From the NCBI GenBank assembly GCA_030272155.1, contig CP126200.1:4464001-4528000 (forward strand): a DNA stretch of 64,000 nt. Reading direction: 5' to 3'. Both the position numbers and the translations under genes were made by a program. Shown here piece by piece: positions 10,715-30,332 of the stretch. This stretch comes from Tetradesmus obliquus. Taxonomy: Eukaryota > Chlorophyta > Chlorophyceae > Sphaeropleales > Scenedesmaceae. The number at the start of each line of letters is the position of its first letter. The first letter of the stretch is position 1. A model generated the notes under the pieces. It was not told the DNA's origin and searched no databases. It worked only from the letters and a program-made list of their open reading frames with translations.

Positions 10715-13194
10715 TCAGACTTCATGGGATCTGATCGGGTCCCAGCCAGTGACCAGGTCCTGCTCCAGGCCATCCAGTGCCGCCATGTCATCGCCGGTCA
10801 ACTGCCAGTCAAACACGTCAGCGTTGACCGCCTGGCGCTGCGCGTTGACCGACTTGGGCAGCGGCACGAAGCCGTGCTGTAGGCTCCAGCGGATCAGCAC
10901 CTGACCAGGGCGGGTAGGGCAGGATTGAAAGGGAGACACAAATAAGGCACTGCGTCGACTGTACTGCCCACGCTGTACTGGAGTTTGTACGCTGCAGACG
11001 TGCTGCTGTGTGCGTGGCGCCAATATGTACTCGCTACCTCAGCACAGCAGCGACACTTGCAGACACGGCATGTTGGGAGTCCTAGCAAAGGTTGAATGGT
11101 GCGCTGGCGGCAGAGAATGCTGCACACTGCCCGATGCATGCACACCTGCGCAGGTGTCTTATTGCGGCGCTGTGCAATGGCAGCCACTGTGGGGTCATTG
11201 AGCTTGGAGGCCTTGGCTAGTGGGCTGTAAGCCTGCAGGAGGGCAGCACAGCAGCAGCAGCAGCAGCAGCAGCAGCAAGCACAATAGTTGTCCAGCCGCG
11301 CAGTGCGCAGGGGTGTACTGCGGCATTGCATGCATCTCACTGGGCACCAAAGCTTTGACGACACGTGCTGCATCAGCTTGAATTCTGGATGGCGAAGCCT
11401 TGGCAAGTGTGCCAGCAAAAATTGACAGCAAGCGTCTAGCACGTTCCTTCACTGCTGTGTGTTTGAAATCCGAAGCCTGCAGCTGCCTTTCAGCCTGCAT
11501 GCAACCCCTGGCAGCTGCACCTCAGGCAAGCATAAGCCCTGAAAGCATACTGTGCTAAAATAACATGTTATGTTGTTACTTGCTGCTCACCTGCAGCACG
11601 ATGCCTCTGCCCTTGCAGTGCTGCACCAGCTCCCGCCACTGCAGCCACGGGTGCAGCTCAATCTGGTTCACTGCAGGCGTGATGCTTGCGCTGCTCGCCA
11701 GCTTGTCCAAGTGACCTATGCCAAAGTTGCTGACACCAATGCTGCGCAGCAGGCCCTTGGGAGTGGCAAGGGATGCATGGAAGCCGCAACAGCATGAGCA
11801 GTGCCAGCAACGGCAGCAGTGGCGGCCTGAGCCAGCGTGTTTCGTCTGAAAACGGCTGTGCAAATGGACAGCCTTTCACGTTGCAGGCCTGCTGCAAACA
11901 CGTACTTACTGAGTCAACGCTCTGTAGAAGCACGGGCTTTTACGCCAGCATGCACGTGCTGCCTGCAGCAATTGCAGCCCTGTGGTCAATAGTCACCTTC
12001 AAATAACAACCATTGCTGCCTGCCGTGCAGCCAACGTCCTCTGGTGACAAACTATTTATTGACCCATTCCTGCAGCCGCATACAAGGCGGCAGCCTCACC
12101 TGCTGCTGAGCCTCCTCCAGTGCCCTCCATGCCTCTGCCCTGCCCTCTGCTGGCCCCGGGGCATGCAGCAGCATCAGGTCAATGCTGGGGAAGCCGATGC
12201 GTTGCAGCGACTGCTGCACGGCTGCCTTGGTGCGCTCAAACGCTGTGGAGGGGTTGCTCCAGGTCTGCGGGAGGATCTGGTGCGGCAGTAGTGTTATAAT
12301 CAGTGCAGGTAGCAGAAAAGAGACACAGGAAGGAGGTGAAGGAGCAGAAGTCAGCTGACCGCCGCACAGCATGCAATGCTGGGCTCGGATGTAGATCCCC
12401 TGCCTATTTGGCAAATGCGAACAGCACCTCCCTCCAATGATGCCGAGCAGGTGCAAAACATGATGCAGTGGTTTTGTTCCGCAGCCAAAAACTCGAGGTG
12501 CATCTGGGGGCATGCAGATTCAAAGCAGGCACGTCAGAGTGCCCCCATGCTGTCTGGAGCTATGGCCATGTGTTAGTAGGATGAAAGGACAAGAAGATAC
12601 AGTAAGTGTTAGTGCTGACCTTGCTTGTGATCCAGACTTGGTCCCTTGTGATGCCTGCATCAGCTGCTGCCCGCACTGCCTCTCCACAGTCAGCCTCATT
12701 GGCATAGAACTGCGCAGTGTCAACGTGCCTGCTCACAGAAACACACATGAATGCAAACAGACAATGACACCAGCCGCCAAAGTAACAGGGTGTGGCACCA
12801 TTGGAGTGTCCGGCACCAGGTGACAGTGCATGCATGGCCGCGCTGCCTGTGTGGTGTTGTGCTGGCAGTACACTGTTCTGACAGTTGCTGAGTACTATGC
12901 ACAAATACACATGATGCTGGCACAATGCGCCGGCATAACCGTCTGTGCATGTACTTTGCAGCTGAACTACTGATACAGTGGTGTACAGTATTGATCGCCA
13001 GTGCTGCGGCAATGCTACATCTCAGCAGGGGCAGCAATGCACACGCACCTGTACCCCAGCTGCAATGCAGACAGCACCGCTGCTCTTGTTGCGGCACCCG
13101 GCTCGGACCTATACACCCCTAGCCCAAGAACAGGCATGCCCAAGCCATTGTTCAGTTGTACCGTCGATGACAAACTCTTGAAAGCTGTCGCCAT
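10715..13194 (-). CDS. Aldo/keto reductase
   Basis: NADPH-dependent oxidoreductase of the aldo/keto reductase superfamily, predicted to reduce aldehydes or ketones. Six exons, 13049-13194, 12620-12728, 12100-12276, 11591-11755, 11146-11232 and 10715-10900, join in phase to give 289 residues, the usual length for a TIM-barrel AKR. The tetrad is present: Asp52 and Tyr57 in [11 protein letters not shown], Lys85 in WITSK and His123 in LMLLHAPG. Further family signatures are GLGVYRS near the start, IGVSNFG (around 150), [20 protein letters not shown] and the cofactor-binding PLPKSVN. No targeting peptide is evident, so it is probably cytosolic. The exact AKR subfamily and substrate are not determinable here. 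The start is the ATG at 13194, giving a standard short N-terminal hairpin. Confidence 0.92.
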
Positions 13195-14485
13195 GTCAAC
13201 CCCAGCAACGTGGTGCCAAGTGTGCTGCAGCAGGGTGTGTGCAGCAGTTTGCTGTCAGCTGCTGTGAAGAGTGCGGAAATAGGCACAGTTCGCCGGCTCT
13301 TGTGACGTATGATCACTGAATTGTGCGATAGTGAGATACGTGTGGACAGCAAGCTGTGTCCGCCTGTGATTCGCACGTAATCGTGACAGTGGCAGCGACA
13401 AGTGTTGCAGGGCTTGTGTCGGAACGACGTTGTTGCTATCGGCAAGACTGTTCGTTTTCTGGGAACATCTGCACAAGCTGGCATGCAATTGCCAGGGCCA
13501 ACGTAAGTGGTCGTCCAGAGCACTGCCAATGTTTCAGGGTTCTGCTGCATTGCTGCAGTGCAGCACGCACAGAACTTGTGCCAGGAGACCGGCTGTGACG
13601 TATCAAGCTAAAGGCAATGCATGGACCATCAGTTACACTGGTAAGCACAAACAGTCCATCTCACTGAGTCAGAAGCGCTCGTACCCTTCAGTTCCCTGTG
13701 TATCATACACGCTCTGCCCTAGCAGGCAGGCAGCTCTCAGCCCTGCACCCTGAACTGCAGCCACACCGCTGCTGCTGCCACACCCCAAGCATGCAGCCTG
13801 CTTGAAGCCCAACAGCAGCAGCACCTGCAGCCTCACTTGACCCAGCACACAGACAAAACAGCACACTAAACACACCTAACCACAGCCAGTCGCTGGCAGC
13901 GGCTGCAGCTGCAGCGCGCTGCGTGTTCTACAGTCCCCCAAGGGGGGCAACAGCTCATGGCCACAGGCCCTGGAACCTGCAGCATGAAAAGCACAGCAGC
14001 AGCAGCAGCAGCAAGAGGTCAGCATAATCACAGATGCAAGTTTGCTTTATGCATGTTGAGGAATGTCGATGGTTGGTTGAAGAGACTTGGGCTCAGGCAT
14101 GCCACTGCCTTGCAGCTGCACCCTGCATCCCAGCTTACTGCAGCTCGACATGCAGCCACATGCACATTGTTGCTCTCTCTCAGCATGTGTATGTGCATGT
14201 GCATGTGGCTGCATGTCGAGCTGCAGCAAGCTGGGATGCAGGGTGCAGCTGCAAGGCAGTGGCATGCTTGAGCCCAGATGAGCCAATGCAGTGCCGTTCC
14301 AACATATGCTTGCTGCCCAGCACCACAGGCACATCATCCTGAATTACCCTGGTACTACTACAGTAAGACGTGCCGCTGCCCTGCTTGAATGCCACGTGTG
14401 AACTGTCAACGAATTTCTTTGTCAGCATCACTGCCAGCAGCAGCACCAAACACCACCAGCCGCAGCACCATCCGCAGCAGGCCAC
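13195..14485. other. Intergenic region between the aldo/keto reductase and Lhca genes, with a long foldback
   Basis: Holds the promoter of the reductase gene and the 3' flank of the Lhca gene, both minus strand. The main object is the 78-bp-arm inverted repeat at 14089-14275. No coding exon was recognised. Confidence 0.55.
14089..14275. repeat. Near-perfect foldback: 78-bp arms, 31-bp loop
   Basis: Bases 14089-14166 are the reverse complement of 14198-14275 with only two mismatches seen by eye. The loop (14167-14197) is T-rich, then turns into a short tgtg/catg run. Transcribed from either strand it would form a hairpin with 76 of 78 paired positions. It lies 211 bases past the Lhca stop codon, so it may sit in that 3' UTR. 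It could be a microRNA or siRNA precursor, or a miniature foldback transposon. No target-site duplication was clear. Confidence 0.9.
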
Positions 14486-17400
14486 TCACAGGCATGGTGT
14501 GAAAATCTGTGTGCCCTGGAAGTTGGTGAACTGGGGGATCTTGCACTCCGGCTGCACCACCTGGCCGGGGATGACCACAGCCTTGCTGAAGATGGTGGTG
14601 CCCATGGGGTCTGGGGGACAGAACGAGCAGCAGCAGCAGCAAGCAAGCAGCAGAAGTGAGTTGCATTTTACGGAGGCTGACAGGCACGCGGCTCGCTGAC
14701 AGCACGGCAACAGCAGCAATGCACTGCAACAGCCGATTTGCAAATTGAATTGAACTGCAAGGCAGCGGCACGCGTTCCTGCCTGCGCTTCACCCCGGTAC
14801 TGAACACCCTGCCATGTACGCTGTTTGCTGCGAACAGACACGCACCTGCCAGGTGCTCGCTCAGTGCTGCCAGGGGCCCCTTGCCGGTGACCTGTGCTGC
14901 CATGGTGAAGCCGATGAACGCCAGCATGGCGAGGCGGCCGTTCTTGATCTCCTTGACCTTCATCTCCTCCATGGGCCCCGGCACAAAGGGAGCAAAGCCG
15001 GGGTAGCCCACCTGATGATGATGACAGCAGCAGCAGCAGCAGCCAAGGAGCACATGGGTGAGCTGAAACCCGCGCAGCAGTTGGTGGCAGCAAGGATACC
15101 ATGATGTTCTTGGACAGCCATGCCAGCTGCTGTCAGCTGCGTGTCTGCTGGCACCACTGTGCAGAAGCTGTAGGCTTGGGAGTGGCAGCCGCAGTTGCGT
15201 TGCCACGCGTGTCTCAACACAATACTGTCAACACCTGTGCCGCACATCCCGAAGTGCCAGCTTGTTGCTGGAAAACAGCTGTTCGGCGTCCACGCTGCCT
15301 AGGAAACACAGCAACAAAAGTAACAAGTACAAGTAACAGCAATAACAACTTGCCGCACCTCGTGGGGTGTCAGCTTGTTGCTGGGGAACAGCGGGTCGGC
15401 GTCCACGCTGCCTGGGTTGCGGAAGTCCTGCCAGCGCTTGAGCTCCACAAAGTGCATTGCGAAGAACTCGAATGCCAGCAGGCCCACAATGTTGAAGGGC
15501 AGGTCGATCTTGGTGGGTGCGTCGTACCAGAACACATCTGGCTTGACCACCTCCTGCAAAGCGGCAATTGGCATGACATAACTTTGTTGTAGTTAAAGAC
15601 GTTATGAGCTTGCTGGTGATTGGTCAATCTTGGTGGGCGCGTCGTACCAGAACACATCTGGCTTGACCACCTCCTGCAAAGCGGCAATTGGCATGACATA
15701 ACTTTGTTGTAGTTAAAGACGTTATGAGCTTGCTGGTGATTGGTCAATCTTGGTGGGCGCGTCGTACCAGAACACATCTGGCTTGACCACCTCCTGCAAA
15801 GCGGCAGTTGGCATGACATATTGTTGTTATAGATGCAAGACGCTCAGCGGTTGCTGTGATTGGTCGGATCTTGGTGGGAGCATTGTACCAGAACACATCT
15901 GGCTTGACGACCTCCTGCAAAGCGTTAGAGCATGCAACGGGGACAAAGAATGAGGGTATTTTTTTGGATGTTTCTCGTGTGCACACACGAGCGCAATTGT
16001 GGCAGGGTTCAGACGGTGGACTGTTTGCAGCAAAGGACATGCGAGTGCCTGAGTCGGGAGTTGTGTGCACGCCGGATGCTGACAGTGGTTTGGGATGCTG
16101 CTGCCAGTATCCTTGCTGGTTGGCTCTAGATGCGTTGCCACCAGCATTGCTGTTCTGCCGCATTGCACTGGTCCCCTAAGTTCTTCCTTCTTGGCCCTAT
16201 GTGACTTGCGCAACTGCCTGCTGATCCTGCCTGTGCTTGACGCAAGCTTATCACCCCAACACTAACACTGATCCACGCAGGAGCAGCCAGGCCCCAGCTG
16301 CTCTCCATGGCCGATTGCCACTCAGCATCGCAGCCCTGCCTGTGCTGATGCTTGCATCTGCTGCTCATGCCCTGTCGTGCTGATACAGGCTGCTCCTGCT
16401 GATGCGATGAGTCATGCTGCTGCTACTGCTGCTGTGCCGCACCTGCACCATGATGCCAGCCACAGCAAGCATGGCCCAGCGAGCGTGCACGCGCTCAGAC
16501 TCCGCGAACCACTTCAGGCTCTCGGGGTTGGAGCCCAGGCCCCTGTTGCGCCAGCAGCAGCAGCAGCAGCAGCAATTCCCAGGCCGTCAGCACACATCAA
16601 ATGGTGCGGTGTCACAACTGAGAAAGACTGCTAAGACCAGCTACAGAGACCTGCTGCGTAGCCTAAGGCATCAGCTTATCTGACTTGTATGCTAACAGTC
16701 TGAAGCTGCTGAGGATATGTCAGAATGGCGATGAGGCTGTCTGCTGTGCGGCCTGCTGCCTGCGGACAGTGGCACGTCAACTGCTGCTGCTGGCCTGCTG
16801 TGGTAGCACTCACAGTGGGTCGAAGCCGAAGTCACCGGGCAGCCTGCAAATGCAGGAGCAATGTGCTTGTTAGTTTGGCGTCACTGTAACAGCACTGCGT
16901 GTATGTACTGCCAAGACAGATCTGCTGCAGATATCGCAGATCTCTAGATGGGGCACGTACTGCATATGTAGCTGCTTCCCGGTGCTGCGCAGCAATACGG
17001 CTGCTGCCATGCTCTTTTCTTGATCAAAGGGTGCGAATGCGATCCGGAGGAGAGCCATCTGACGATGTTGCAAGTCGAACTTGGTGCAAGATCTGCTGCC
17101 AGTGCTGATGGCCCTGCTGAGTGCCGGTGCTGACCAGCCTTGACCGCATCGCATCTGCCCGCTTCCCATGTTTATGTTCATTAATTCGACATGGTGATGA
17201 TAATTCTAAACGGTCACGTGCTGATGTGCGCTGCGAGTAACCAGGCGAGTCACCGCGCCAGAAGTGGGTACTCACTCGCCCTTCAGGTGAGCTGGGGGTG
17301 CGCTTCCTGGCCTCCACATGGGCCGGCTGCTTGCAGCAACCTTGACATTGCATCGTGGGGCCTGCACAGGCAGCGCCACACCAAGCTGGGTCAGCACGGG

Positions 17401-17567
17401 GACTGCCGGCCTTGTGCCGATCTATGCATCTGTTGCGCTCAATTCTCCTGAAACTAATGGAATTACTGTCTGTGAACATCTGCACTTAAAACTGCTCGCA
17501 CTGCTGCTGTGCTGACCTTGGAGCCCACACGAGCGGTCAGGCCACGGGTCTGCAGCGCGAAAGCCAT
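14486..17567 (-). CDS. LHCA: Photosystem I light-harvesting chlorophyll a/b-binding protein (Lhca)
   Basis: Thylakoid antenna protein of photosystem I. Seven exons, 17517-17567, 17276-17361, 16814-16843, 16443-16542, 15359-15553, 14846-15011 and 14486-14610, join in phase to 250 residues. Residues 1-30 form a chloroplast transit peptide ([17 protein letters not shown] start). The mature part begins at [16 protein letters not shown], followed by [12 protein letters not shown]. Helix B carries [12 protein letters not shown], whose Glu, Arg and His are chlorophyll-binding or structural positions. Helix C carries [15 protein letters not shown], and helix A carries [12 protein letters not shown]. 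The B-helix site keeps His, not the Asn of red-shifted Lhca3/Lhca4-type proteins. The step from AVAGIMVQ to [13 protein letters not shown] is Lhca-like, not LHCII-like. Exon 5's 5' border is amplified in the preceding intron. Confidence 0.93.
15510..15930 (-). repeat. 120-bp tandem repeat carrying the acceptor and start of Lhca exon 5
   Basis: Exact 120-bp spacing separates exon-like starts at 15553 (real), 15673 and 15793, with a fourth diverged one at about 15914. Each copy has the same acceptor (cag) and the codons for [16 protein letters not shown], then intron-like sequence. Entered from an upstream copy, the frame runs IDQSPASS and stops at TAA, and no donor is visible after the copied exon piece. 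The extra copies are therefore decoys or unused. Confidence 0.92.
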
Positions 17568-18659
17568 TTTTGCAAGTGGTTTGACGTGGAGTAGAGCAGC
17601 CGAGAGCGGCACGGCTTGGATATACTCGCAGATCTCTGGGATGCCAAAACCTAAACACTGAAAGCTCGTTTCTTGCCTGTCGCCGCAATTGACCAGACCG
17701 CGATGGCAACATCCAACGATAACTGTATTTTAAACTATACTTGTTGGTCATCAGTGTATGCACGCCGGCGGCATGCCATTAACGAAGTCATGCTGGTCAG
17801 CACACCTGAGGGCTAGAAGTCTGAGCTCATACAATTTCACGGGCTGACAACTTCCTCTTCAGTTAAATTTAAACATTAACCATCTTGGTGATTGTTCTGA
17901 CTTAGGCACGTGCTGAGACATTGAGACAAGTGGCCAGATTCAAAATCAAGGTGTGAGCTTCCTACAGGCCATGCATACAGGAGACATCAATGCCGGCGCA
18001 ACCTGCTATATGCTGCATGATTCAGTTGTTAATGGAAATACGATGATACTGGTGCACTGGTGCCCAAGCTTATGCAGGTCAGCAGCAGGGTGAACTGTGA
18101 TTGAACACCACACCGCCCAACATGCTCCATGTCTGGCTTTGAGGTGCTGCGTTCCTGGTGCTGCGAGCCAGCATGTGCTTTGTCTTATTGATCACCCTAT
18201 TCTTCATAAACTGCACAACAATTCGCTTATCATTGTCCTTGTTATAAGCAGTGTCATTGCCGCTCAGGCCGTGAAGGGTACCTGATGGATCGCTGGCTGC
18301 AGCAGAGGTGCTGCTTATCTTCTTTGCATCACCATACAAGGGGTTCATTGCTGAAGGTTCTGAGGCTAAGCCGTGCAATTCTATTGAAAGCGCCGCGTCA
18401 CTTGCAGCTAGGGTCAGATCGCTGGGTTCACGCTCTCATTCAAAGTAACTGCGACCGCATAAAACCAACCGATCAACCCCCTTATACCAAGCGAATTCAG
18501 TGCTTGTGGTCCTGCTGCTGAGGACGGAGGCAGGGGCATGCAGCGTCAGCAGCAGCTGCTGCTGTGCAGCTGCTGCTCCTGCAGCTTGTACCACCATTTT
18601 TGAGCAGCCGGCGAAGCAGCTGAGGCAGATAACAGATTGGTCGTTCCGCCACGTTAGCT
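17568..18659. promoter_or_regulatory. Divergent intergenic region between Lhca and CPSF2
   Basis: Lhca reads left and CPSF2 right, so both promoters should lie here. On the minus strand a TATATCC-like element at 17619-17625 is about 52 bases before the Lhca ATG. No gene was recognised. Confidence 0.5.
17619..17625 (-). promoter_or_regulatory. TATA-like element upstream of Lhca
   Basis: The minus strand reads GTATATC at this point, about 52 bases upstream of the start codon. Abundantly expressed antenna genes commonly have such a box. Position and composition are the only support. Confidence 0.35.
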
Positions 18660-27131
<8,472 letters not shown>

Positions 27132-28449
27132 TCATCGTCACAAAGTTATCATCTAAGCCATAGCAACGTCGCCATCGGCCCCGTGCCTCACAGGAGCAGC
27201 TGTGTGCTAGTGTTGGTGCAAAGTGTGTTTGGTTGGCGGTGTGTGCGTGCGTTGGGTGATGGTTCAAGGGCGACCTGCTGTGGGAAAAGATCGGTGCACA
27301 GCAGCTCACGGTGTCTGTGTGGCCCAAAGGGTCCGCTGTGTGAGGACTACTTCAAAGTGCGGGATGTGGTGTACAGCCAGTACAACGTGTGCTAGTGGTT
27401 GATTCTGCCAGCGTGCGTGAACTGGCGACGTGTTGTGCTGGTGTGCAAGTGTGGGTAGGCAATGGTTGTGGAGTGACCTGCTGTGGGTGGTGGCTGGTGC
27501 AAGATGTTTGTCTACAGGCCACTGAAAAGTGTGCAGGGGTGGAGCTTGCCAGCCTAGATAGATGCTCACAGCCGTGTGGTTTGACGCGCTACACGCTTTC
27601 AACCTTTCGTGGTTGGAGCCAGACGAGGATTGTGTTTGTTGGCTGCTGACACAGTGTCACCTGGCTGCGAAGGTTGGATGACACACTTGCGTGCCTGCTT
27701 TGATGTAGACGGCGACATGTGTGTGCTTCTGTGGTGTTCCGATGGCAGTGGTTTGTTGACACCGCCACACATGTAGGGTTTGATCTTTTGCTTGGACGGC
27801 TGCTGCAACAGCAGCTGCCAATCGTGTTGGCCAACAATCGTGTGTGCGCTGTACCAGCACGATGCAAAAAGGCCCATCATGTATCATATGCCTGAACTCT
27901 CTGCAAGCCTGTTGGTGGAGTATGCTATTGTAAGTGCATCTGGCGCCAGGAGTCAGTGCGAGCATCATCTGCACGTGGTGAAGGTCACACTGCAAATTGC
28001 AGATGTGGCTTGTTGGCAGTGTATTGGGCGCTGTGTCCGTGTTCATGCTGAAAGGCATGGCTGGTGTTACTTTGGCACCCTTTCGTCGACCTGCCAGCAG
28101 CTCCTGGCTGCGCCCCACAACTACTTCTTTCGTGAAACGGTTGCTGTAACAAAGTAACGTAAGGACTTGCCCCTTCTTGCTATGTGAGTACGCATTATGT
28201 TGCACGAAATGATATACCTGAAATGATTGACCTGCTTGCACGTTATAACCCTTGAATATACTTGACTTCGGCCTATACCAGCGACGCCTGCTGCGCCGCA
28301 GCTGCCACTGCAGTGGCACAGCCTGGCGCTGGTAAGTGCATCAACCAGCGTCAGAGTTGATCTTATTTCACCTCATCGCGCTTCGACGTCCAAAGCGAGC
28401 ATAGCACCTGCGACTAATAATGCCCCACGTGCACCATATTAATCAGCGA
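27132..28449. other. Convergent region between CPSF2 and the helicase gene
   Basis: Both flanking genes end here. Apart from the copied CPSF2 tail no coding exon was recognised. A TGTAA at 27929-27933 is a possible distal polyadenylation signal for CPSF2. Confidence 0.5.
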
Positions 28450-30076
28450 CTACCGCAGAGCTGGCTGCTGCTGCTGCTGCTGCCGCCCAGCCGCCACTGC
28501 AGCCAGCTGCTGCCGCAGTTGCGCAGCTGGCACCACACAGCCCCGCTGCCGCAGCCAGCTGATGTAGCTGCTCCACGTTTTGTCACCAGCAGTGAGTGTT
28601 GCTGCGTGGCCAAACAGCACGAGGCCCCGCTTGGGGCGTGTGATGGCCACATTCAGCCGTCGCCAGTCTTGCAGAAACCCCACCTGCAGGATAGCAACAA
28701 AAACAAACACTGCATGTGACGGGGCGCTGATGCACTTCACTTCAGCGGCAGGTGTTTGTTGTCGTGCTTGGAGCAACAGTCACGACAGTCACAAGCCATG
28801 AGGGCTGAAGTCTTTGAAGCCTTGCTGCGTCATGTTAACGCATGCCTGCTGAACATGCAACACCACCTCCCACACTGCAGTCTGTTGTTTGCTAGTTGCT
28901 GTATACTCCTTGCTGTTCAGCACTTGCTTTTAGTCTTTGATCGGCACAACCCCACTGGGTGTTGACAGCACCCACCTGTGCCTGCACTCTGGGCCGCACA
29001 GCGCTGAACAGCAAACAGTATGCAGCAATACAAAACAGCACATTGTACCGTGGGAGTTGGTTATACATGTTCCACCTGTGCCTGCGCATTTGCTCTGACA
29101 GCGCTGAACAGCACTTGTTTTGGTGTTGATCAGCACACAACCCCTCTGGGTGTTGACAGCACCCACCTGTGCCTGCGCACTTGCTCTGACAGCGCAGAGC
29201 AGCAAACAGTACAAAACAACACATTGTAGTGTGGGAGTTGATTATGCATGGCCCACCTGTGCCTGCGCATTTGCTCTGACAGCGCTGAACAGCACGAGCT
29301 CCTTCTCTCTGCCTTGGTAGCCGTCAACAGTCTTGATCTCAAGCACATCTGCAGCAGCTGCTGGCAATGAGGCACCAGTTGGTGCTGCTGCAACAGCACC
29401 ATCCGCTTGCTGTTGCTGATGATGAAGATGGCTGCTGCTGCTGCTGCCGCCAGCTAGTGCAGAGCTCTGCACTGTTGATGCTGCTGCTGCTGCTGCCAGG
29501 CCTGCCAGCTGCTGACTCAGCAGATTCAGCTGAGCAAGGTAGGGCGTGACAACACCTAGTGAGCTGCGGCGCTCGCCACACACGGTAAGCAAGTGCACCA
29601 GCACCTGCAGCAGCAGCACGCGGCAGCAATGAAACGGTCATTTCCACGGCTACTACTGCTCATCAGGCACCTATGAAAGCAGCTTGACATAAACCACATG
29701 TGCATGCATACAGGCCTACAGCACGGTTTTGAGATTAAGCTGCTGCAAACACGGCCTATTGTCATGCTGCAGTGCTGCATCCAGTCATGGGCACCAACAG
29801 CCAGCACAGCTCATCAAATGCTGCATACACACCTGCTACTGCCCCGCACCTGCTGCACCATGTCTGCCTCTGGCCTGTTGAGCTTGCTGCCGCCTGCAGC
29901 TGCCTCCTCTTGGCCTTCAGCCACATCCACAAACAGCAGCGGCAGCTCAGCCTGGGGCCAGGGGAAGGGCCGGGGGCTGGGCCGCTGGCTGGCTGTGATG
30001 CCGTCAGTGAGCTGGTTTGAGTAGAAGGCTGCATTGGGAAAGGCTGACAGCGCCGGGTGCATGCGGTACTGCACCT

Positions 30077-30124
<48 letters not shown>

Positions 30125-30292
30125 TTGTCAGTAGAGGGCTGCATTGGGAAAGGCTGACAGCGCCGGGTGCATACGGTACTGCACCTGCAGCAGCAGCAGC
30201 AGCAGCAGCAGCAGGATTGTCAGTAGAAGGCTGCATTGGGGAAGGCTGACAGCGCAGGGTGCATGCGGTACTGCACCTGCAGCAGCAGCAGC

Positions 30293-30332
<40 letters not shown>

